Source of the DNA: Angiostrongylus vasorum
Taxonomy: Eukaryota > Nematoda > Chromadorea > Rhabditida > Metastrongylidae
Assembly: GCA_018806985.1 (NCBI GenBank)
Contig: JADANN010000249.1
Coordinates: 149,690 to 213,689, forward strand
DNA: 64,000 nt
Reading direction: 5' to 3'
In this document: positions 58,195-64,000 of the stretch, one piece after another
Layout of the letters: each line of letters starts with the position of its first letter
Position numbering within the stretch: position 1 is the stretch's first letter
Notes under the pieces: model-generated
Seen by the model: the letters and a program-made list of their open reading frames with translations, nothing else
What the model was told of the DNA's origin: nothing
Database searches by the model: none
Program-made: the position numbers and the translations under genes

Positions 58195-61100
58195 GTCCCT
58201 CATGTGAAGGATCTCGAGCCGGCAAGTCGCGAGGCTACGTGGCGCTTCCCCTGGTGGCGGATTGGGGGGTTAATCGTGGACCAAAAGCGATCTTTGCTTC
58301 CCTGAGGCACAGGTGGACCCAATAGGTGGACTCGCTGCTTCTGCTACGCCGATTTAGCACATGCTTTCTGTATTTACTTATTTACTTCTGTATTACTTAG
58401 GACGAAAAAAGGCATACGTATTGGTGGAATATTCCTATCAAACCTTCGTTTTGCCGATGACATCGTCATCTTCTTAAGAAGTACTAGCGAAGTAGAGATG
58501 ATGATCAACGAGCTCAACGAAGCGGGGGAAAAGATCGGAACCCATGGTGCGAAGGCGGAAAAATTGAATTGGATGGCTCTCTCACTGCAGAGACCACCGC
58601 GTACGTATACCTCGGGCGATCAATGAACATGGAAATGGGCCGCATTCGGGCCTCTCAAGGAAGCCACCGACCAACTGAAGGACGCGAAAATCTGCGCTCA
58701 TTTTTTCGATTCTACGGTCCTCCCAGCGCTCTGTTATGTTGCGGGGACGTGGCTTGATACTTCAACTACGCCAAAAAATGCTTCACACTACTCATAGAGC
58801 GCTTGAGCGATGTCTTATCAAATATAACCGAGCACTCTCAATATCTAGCCGGAATGCGAAGCTCTAACCTTCGAAATCTGTCACATCTTCGAGATCCAGG
58901 GAGATTATACATCGATAGCGAAATATAGATGGGCCGGTCACATAATGAGAAGAACGGACGACAGATGGACGAAAAGAACCGTAGAGTGGACTCCAAGAGA
59001 ATGCAAACGTCCCCCAGGACGACCACCTACACGTTGGCCGGACGTGTTCTTAAACAAAGTTAACCAGCTGTACCCGCAGCTGCAGTTGTTTTACAGATCA
59101 CGGTATGGGACTCGCACGTGTTACCATGCTCGAACAAGACCACCACCATGGACTACGATTGCGAGAGAAAGGAACCAATGGCATATGTGCTGGGGTCCGC
59201 AGAACTCGTGAAGAAGGGCCGTCCAAGTATCCAAGCAAGTAAGTATTAATGCACGCGTGTGTGGGTGCATTCGTCTATGCGGGATCGTATTCTACATCAA
59301 TTCGGCCAAAAGCCTCTAATCAATTGACAGCGAATTATATGGATTACACGGGAGGTGGCTAGGAGTCGCCTCCAACAAATAAGCTCCATGTCCAGACTGG
59401 GAGAGACTGACAAGGCACCCATGAGTATATATCTCACCTTCAAAACTCAGAAAGCTACAGGCCTCATTTCCTGACCCAGAAAGAACCCCCCAATTCGGCA
59501 GCGTTGGATACGACGAGTACGGAGAGGGTGCTAAAATCTCAGGGCCAGGGAAGCTGCCTGGATCTGGAAGAATTAATGTGACGACCTATACCTACAATGC
59601 ACGTAGACCTGCATCCGAGCCCTCGATAGAAGATTTGATCATGCAAGCAAGAAGGATAAGATACGACGTCATCGGCCTGATCGAGACGAGACGACGCCAC
59701 CCATTCAACGCCGTCTATGACACCGGAGTAAAACTGTTCCTCGGAATATGCGGCAGTAGAGGAGTCGGCGGCGTCGGTGTTCTCGGCAACACGAGTTTGT
59801 CCATGAACATTAATTCGTTCATTCGAACAACTAACAACCCGAATCGGACGTTTACGATTAAAAAGATGTGGGTCAATACCGGCTTTGACAATCCTCGTCG
59901 TTTACGCGCCGACATCAAACTATGACGAAGAAGAAGTCGAAACGTTCTATACGGACTTGGAGAAGTTCTACAGAGAAGACCATACATTCTTCAAGGTCAT
60001 CATTGGAGATTTTAACGCCAAGATTGGACCAAGAAGAACGTCACATGGGGATCCACGAATTACAATGGAACGAACAGGGTGTGCGCCTCTCTGAGTTTAT
60101 CATGACGACAAAGACCATCCGCGTTAACTCGCAATTCCAGAAGCCCCAACCTCAACAGTGGACGCGGGAGCTTCCCAATGGAGAGTAACAGAACGAAACA
60201 GACCAAATCATAGTAAATAAAAGGTTTTGCTTAACCGACGTCGCTGTTGTCCCAAAATTCTACACGGGTCAGACCATCGCCTCCCTCGTGCACGATTTCA
60301 TTTCTCGCGGAAAGAAGGAAAAAGCAGCTAAATTCAAAAAACGAAGTTCGAAAACCATCACAAGCTGGGACTTATTCAATTAATTAGTCGGCTGTTGGAA
60401 AGATGCCGTTGCTGATAACATTGACGAGGAATACGATCGGTTTATTCAACATCTTCACATTAGTGCTATGAAAGCTAAGAGTTCGAAAGCCACCAAGAGA
60501 CGTCTGTCTCCAGAAACACTCGAGCTGATACGCCAGCGAGGAATCGCACGAGCTGCAGGCAACTGCGAACTAACGTCCGAACTTGCAAAAGCAATTCAAA
60601 CATGCGATAAAAGAAGATTTTAAAGAGAGAAGAACAGCAGTTATGACTGAAGGTGCAGAGGCTGCGAAAAGCATTTGCAAAGCCCACCGAAGCTTCGCCA
60701 ATTACAAGAACAAGATGATTGCAAAAGCAATGGAGAAATTTATTCACGAATACTACTTAGATCCCTTCGATAGCCACGTCCACCTTCCGTCATATGAAAT
60801 AAATGAAGATGGATATGCCGTAGCACCGGTTCCCCCCTATTCCAAAATACGACAAATAGAACAGCACCAGGTCCAAAGAGGATATATCTGCGCACTTGAA
60901 GAACCTTACGCTAGTCCTCGTAAACACACTGGCTCGGCTCTTCACACGTTACCCTGTCTGAACGCGAAGTCCCTAATCAGTGGAAGACTAGCAAGACCGT
61001 GATATTGTTCAAGATGGGTGACCTAAGCGATATCGGCAACTATCGCCCAATCTGCTTGCTGTCTGTCGTCTACAAACTTTTCACTCGAGTCATCCTTAAC

Positions 61101-62362
61101 TAGATTGGCAGAACACTGGACGAAGGGTAGCCATGTGATAAAGCAAGGTTTCGAAAAAGGATTTAGTACGATGGACCACATTCACATGATAACAAGGCTC
61201 ATTGAGGTATCGCGAGAGTACAAGAAAGAGACCGTTCTGTCTCACTTTCATCGGTTTATAGTAGGGCCTTTGATTCAACTGATATAGAAGCAGTCATGGA
61301 AGCCCTTGATAGTCAAGGAGTCTCTACTCAGTACACAAAGATTCTTTGTGAGCTGTACAAAAGTTTCACAACCAAGGTATCACCATTCTACAACGATTTT
61401 AATATTGACGTCAAAAGAGGAGTTAGCCAAGGCGATACCATGTCGCCAAAATTATTTACCGCCACCCACCAGAACGTCATGCGAACATTGGAATGCGATA
61501 ATATGGGAGTGAAAATCGATGGTCGCCAGTTACACCATCTTCGCTTTGCTGATGACATCGTCCTTATAACACCAAACATTAGCTAAGCCGAACATAGGGA
61601 AAGATTGGTCTTCGACTAAATCTCACAAAAACGAAGTTCATGAGGAACGGATTGGTTTCGTGTGCTCCCATTTAAGCTCAATGGAACGAGTATCTCCGAA
61701 TACACCAGTTATGCCTATCTAGGTCGGGAGATCAACATGTTGAACGACTTAGCTCCAGAGTTGAGCCCAAGGAAACGAGCGGCTTGGGGTGCTTTCAAGA
61801 GCATCGAGGTTGTAGTCAGGCGAACAAAGAACATCCTACTCCGTTCTCACCTTTTCGAGTCAACGGTACTTCCTGCCTTAAAGTATGCGTCAAAAACCTG
61901 ATAGCTGCTTAAGCAGGATGAAAAGATCACTCATCGTTATTGAAACGCGCAGTCGAATGGACGATGCGTGGGAGGGAGTATCCCGTTTCACGCCAGTAAG
62001 GGAAAGGATCCGAAGCTCCAACCTGCGTCAACGATCAACAATCAATGATGCCGTTCTGTACGCCAAACAGTCGAAGGTAAGGTGGGCGGGACACGTAATG
62101 CCCGTGGGTGACAACTGATGGACAAGAGCCGTTAGTGACTGACTTGTTCGGGATGTCAAACGTAGTGTGCAGGAAGACCACCGACCCGATGGTCAGAGCT
62201 CTTTACGAAAAGCCTAGAAAAAAGATATGATGCTCAACGAGTTCCTAGAGCAAGCAGAACCCACTGGGCTACTCTTGCACGCGACAGGGGAGAAATGGAA
62301 GATTTACTGGCACCCGCTTGAGTCACTCGACGATCAACGGGGCTCCACGTGATAGAGGTGAC
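58195..62362 (+). mobile_element. RTE-type LINE, family A, copy 2 (interrupted)
   Basis: The 5' region at 58,195-58,385 matches copy 1 at 50,455. It is interrupted by a second RTE (58,386-59,242), then resumes: endonuclease 59,578-60,190 ([28 protein letters not shown]), the LELIRQRGIARAAGN region near 60,500, KAMEKFIHEYYLDPFDSHVH, then RT (61,020 DIGNYRPICLLSVVYKLFTR in shifted frames, 61,430 GVSQGDTMSPKLF, 61,545 LRFADDIVL) and the C-terminus (62,080 VRWAGHVM, 62,290 [13 protein letters not shown] end). Many frame breaks, but all domains are present. It lies in the astacin D intron in reverse orientation. Confidence 0.8.
58386..59242 (+). mobile_element. Nested RTE-type LINE, family B, 5'-truncated
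   Basis: Starts inside the RT palm (IGGIFLSNLRFADDIVIF) and runs to the C-terminus (RWAGHIMRRTDDRWTKRTV, PPGRPPTRWPDVF, and the last codons NQWHMCWGPQNS). It ends CCGTCCAAGTATCCAAGCAAGTAAGTAT. It sits inside the 5' region of family A copy 2. The 3' end is the one carried by SINE S3. Confidence 0.75.
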
Positions 62363-62364
62363 AA

Positions 62365-62760
62365 CCACTCAACGGTTGACTGCTTCATCGTGGCTAGGAG
62401 GTGTTCCTGGGTATCGGGCTGCGATGTAGAGTGGGAGGAATCATCTGCCCTGGTAAAGGCTCCAAAGCTAAGAAGGAGTCCGGATTTTCTATCGGGAAGA
62501 CCAGCTAAGATTAAATCAATACCAGGATCCTTCACTGTCCTGGTACCAAACTAATCACACGATGACAAATCTCCCTGTAATCCACAAGGGCGACGGCTGC
62601 CTGTGGTGGTGACCTCATGAGGCAAACTTTGGCCTGGCTGACTTCGAGACTCCAGAGGATCACAATGGCTAAACCAAAAAAATTTCCGAAAAGTGGAGAT
62701 TGTGCTGGGGGCCCGCACGAGCGGTGAGGGTGGCCCATCCAAGTATCCAAGTAAGTATCA
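62365..62760 (+). repeat. SINE S3 (RTE-tailed)
   Basis: Starts CTCAACGGTTGACTGCTTC immediately after the RTE family A end and closes with TGCTGGGGGCCCGCACGAGC and CCATCCAAGTATCCAAGTAAGTATC. The tail is almost the same as the family B LINE end. Confidence 0.75.
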
Positions 62761-62792
62761 CCTATTAATTTTTTTGACACGGGTCATTGGCT

Positions 62793-62820
62793 CTGACGAA
62801 GACGAGGACGTCGAAACGTT
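62793..62820 (+). ncRNA. Hammerhead ribozyme, intact core
   Basis: CTGACGA (62,793-62,799), A, helix II GACG/CGTC with AGGA loop, GAAA (62,813-62,816), CGTT. Same type as the 53.27-kb ribozyme. The TATA part is missing on its 5' side, cut off near the S3 tail. Confidence 0.7.
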
Positions 62821-62989
62821 GCAGGAATTAAGTTATTTATCAACCGTATGTTAGCATATCAATGAAAAAAACACATTATTTGCTATGTTTACTTTGTTTG
62901 GCCTTTCGAATACCATCACTGGAGCCACTATTATTACATGGTTTTCAGCAAATTATTGCACGATTTCGGAGTGTACCTTTAAATTGTTC

Positions 62990-63615
62990 TGGAACTCAGC
63001 TCAGAAGAAGCTTTATTAATCAAAATTGAAACAACCAAAATCTATATATTCCTATTAAGGAGAAACAAAGCTGTTTATGCCGGTTGCGAAAACCCTGTTC
63101 TTATGGAGGCAATGAAGCTCTGGAAAGCAGCTTCGAAAGTGGACTGTTTTCTGATCCATTTCTCGTGCAAGAAGTTTGTCTGAAGAAGTGATAGCCGGAT
63201 AGATGAGAAATCATGCGAGTATGATAGATTAGACAAAGTTTCGTAGCCCAACTCGTCCATGCTTTACAGCGGCAATAGTACATGTAGCCGTGCGAAATCC
63301 TGAACACGTCGTTCAATTCGTACGCCATCCATTTGTCAAGGTTCGTCAACTATCAGATCTTCCTTTGATGATACAAAAAAGCTGGAATTATGCCTACATC
63401 GAGTGTGTGTACGTTCTTCCAAGAATGCCTTCAATTCCTTGCCGTCGAAGGAAGAAGGACGTCCGCGACTTCCCACTCCATCAAGATCGAAATCCTTACA
63501 CCGATTTTTTTAAACCACAGTCACATTATGCACTCGCTAGTGCTGAATATGTCAAAATTGCTGTTTTGCCGTCTTAATCTATTACCCTTGAAATATGTCG
63601 AAGATGTTATTTGTG
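62990..63615. repeat. Astacin-intron segment, copy linked to D
   Basis: Matches 37,430-38,170 and 49,420-50,400 (for example CTCAGCTCAGAAGAAGC and CATCAAGATCGAAATCCTT). Its presence here supports the idea that the 5' exons of copy D lie to the right of the window. Confidence 0.6.
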
Positions 63616-63689
63616 TTGTGGTTCAAAGTTATAGAAGGAAATTCACAAATTATTATTCGCAATAAGACATAATACTCATCAGTATAGTT

Positions 63690-64000
63690 AGATGGCACGT
63701 CTTCACTGTTTGTGCGGGTCCCAGTATAAATTCCACTATTTCGGAGTTTTGCTGGTTTATTGTGCAACCCTGGAATCCCTGGGTCAGCCTAGCCAAAGTC
63801 CGCCCCAAGTCGCAGCCACCACAAGCAGTCGCCGCCCTTGTGAATCAAAAGGAGATTTTCCGCCATGCCACTAGTCTGACACCAGGACAGTGCTGGATCT
63901 GGTATCCGTTTACTCTCAGCTGAACTTCCTGAGGAAAACGCCGGACTATTGCTTAGCTTGGATGATACTGCTAGGAAAATAATCCTTCTGCTGTGCATCT
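63690..64000 (-). repeat. SINE S3, cut by window end
   Basis: Minus-strand S3 starting with the 3' end (GTTAGATGGCACGTCTTCAC) and running out of the window before the head. Confidence 0.65.

Overview
The window looks like non-coding-rich nuclear DNA of a strongylid (hookworm-like) nematode. Coding information comes in short exons bounded by nematode-type TTTCAG/GT junctions. The recognisable host genes are secreted astacin metalloproteases. The repeats are Penelope-like and RTE retroelements plus several tRNA-headed SINE families, and the RTE proteins resemble those I recall from Ancylostoma and Necator. No bacterial operon, CRISPR array, rRNA or free-standing tRNA gene is visible.

Four related astacin copies (A to D) form the host-gene backbone. 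A is on + (4.4-9.7 kb). B is on - (39.0-32.6 kb). C is on - (48.3-46.8 kb, 5' exons missing). D is on - (58.0-56.4 kb, 5' part probably beyond the right edge). The ancestral architecture is signal peptide, propeptide ending in RTKRQ, astacin catalytic domain (HEIGHALGLFH zinc motif, SIMHY Met-turn), an EGF-like module and a CUB domain, on about eleven short exons. Exon lengths are conserved between copies (101, 271-273, 122, 116, 117, 125, 121 nt). Every copy is disrupted: reading-frame shifts in A, B and D, and in C also a nonsense codon, a 12-nt deletion and missing 5' exons. B is the most complete.

B and C are part of a larger tandem unit. A 3.3-kb non-coding block 'X' (24.65-28.03 kb and 42.18-45.35 kb) lies 3' of each gene, followed by the astacin copy. 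Insertions present in one copy and absent from the other give a relative chronology. SINE S2 predates the B/C split, while the Penelope-like element in B and SINEs S1 and S3 in C came later.

Mobile elements fill most of the rest. There are four Penelope-like element copies (reverse transcriptase with FDVTALYT and YVDD motifs; the GIY-YIG endonuclease is best preserved at 34.9-35.4 kb), with associated hammerhead-ribozyme motifs. Three fragments are a TATA-box plus hammerhead module with near-constant spacing. RTE elements occur at 3.0, 6.3-6.9, 50.5-52.7 and 58.2-62.4 kb, the last carrying a second RTE family nested inside it. That nested family shares its 3' end with SINE family S3, pointing to a LINE/SINE partnership. 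Families S1, S2 and S5 share a short palindromic central segment.

Outside these features one further candidate host exon stands out: a 177-codon acidic reading frame on - at 20.9-21.4 kb followed by AATAAA. Several stretches (1.2-3.0, 9.8-12.1, 15.6-16.4, 17.0-19.3, 39.0-42.1, 53.8-55.2 kb) show nothing I can assign.
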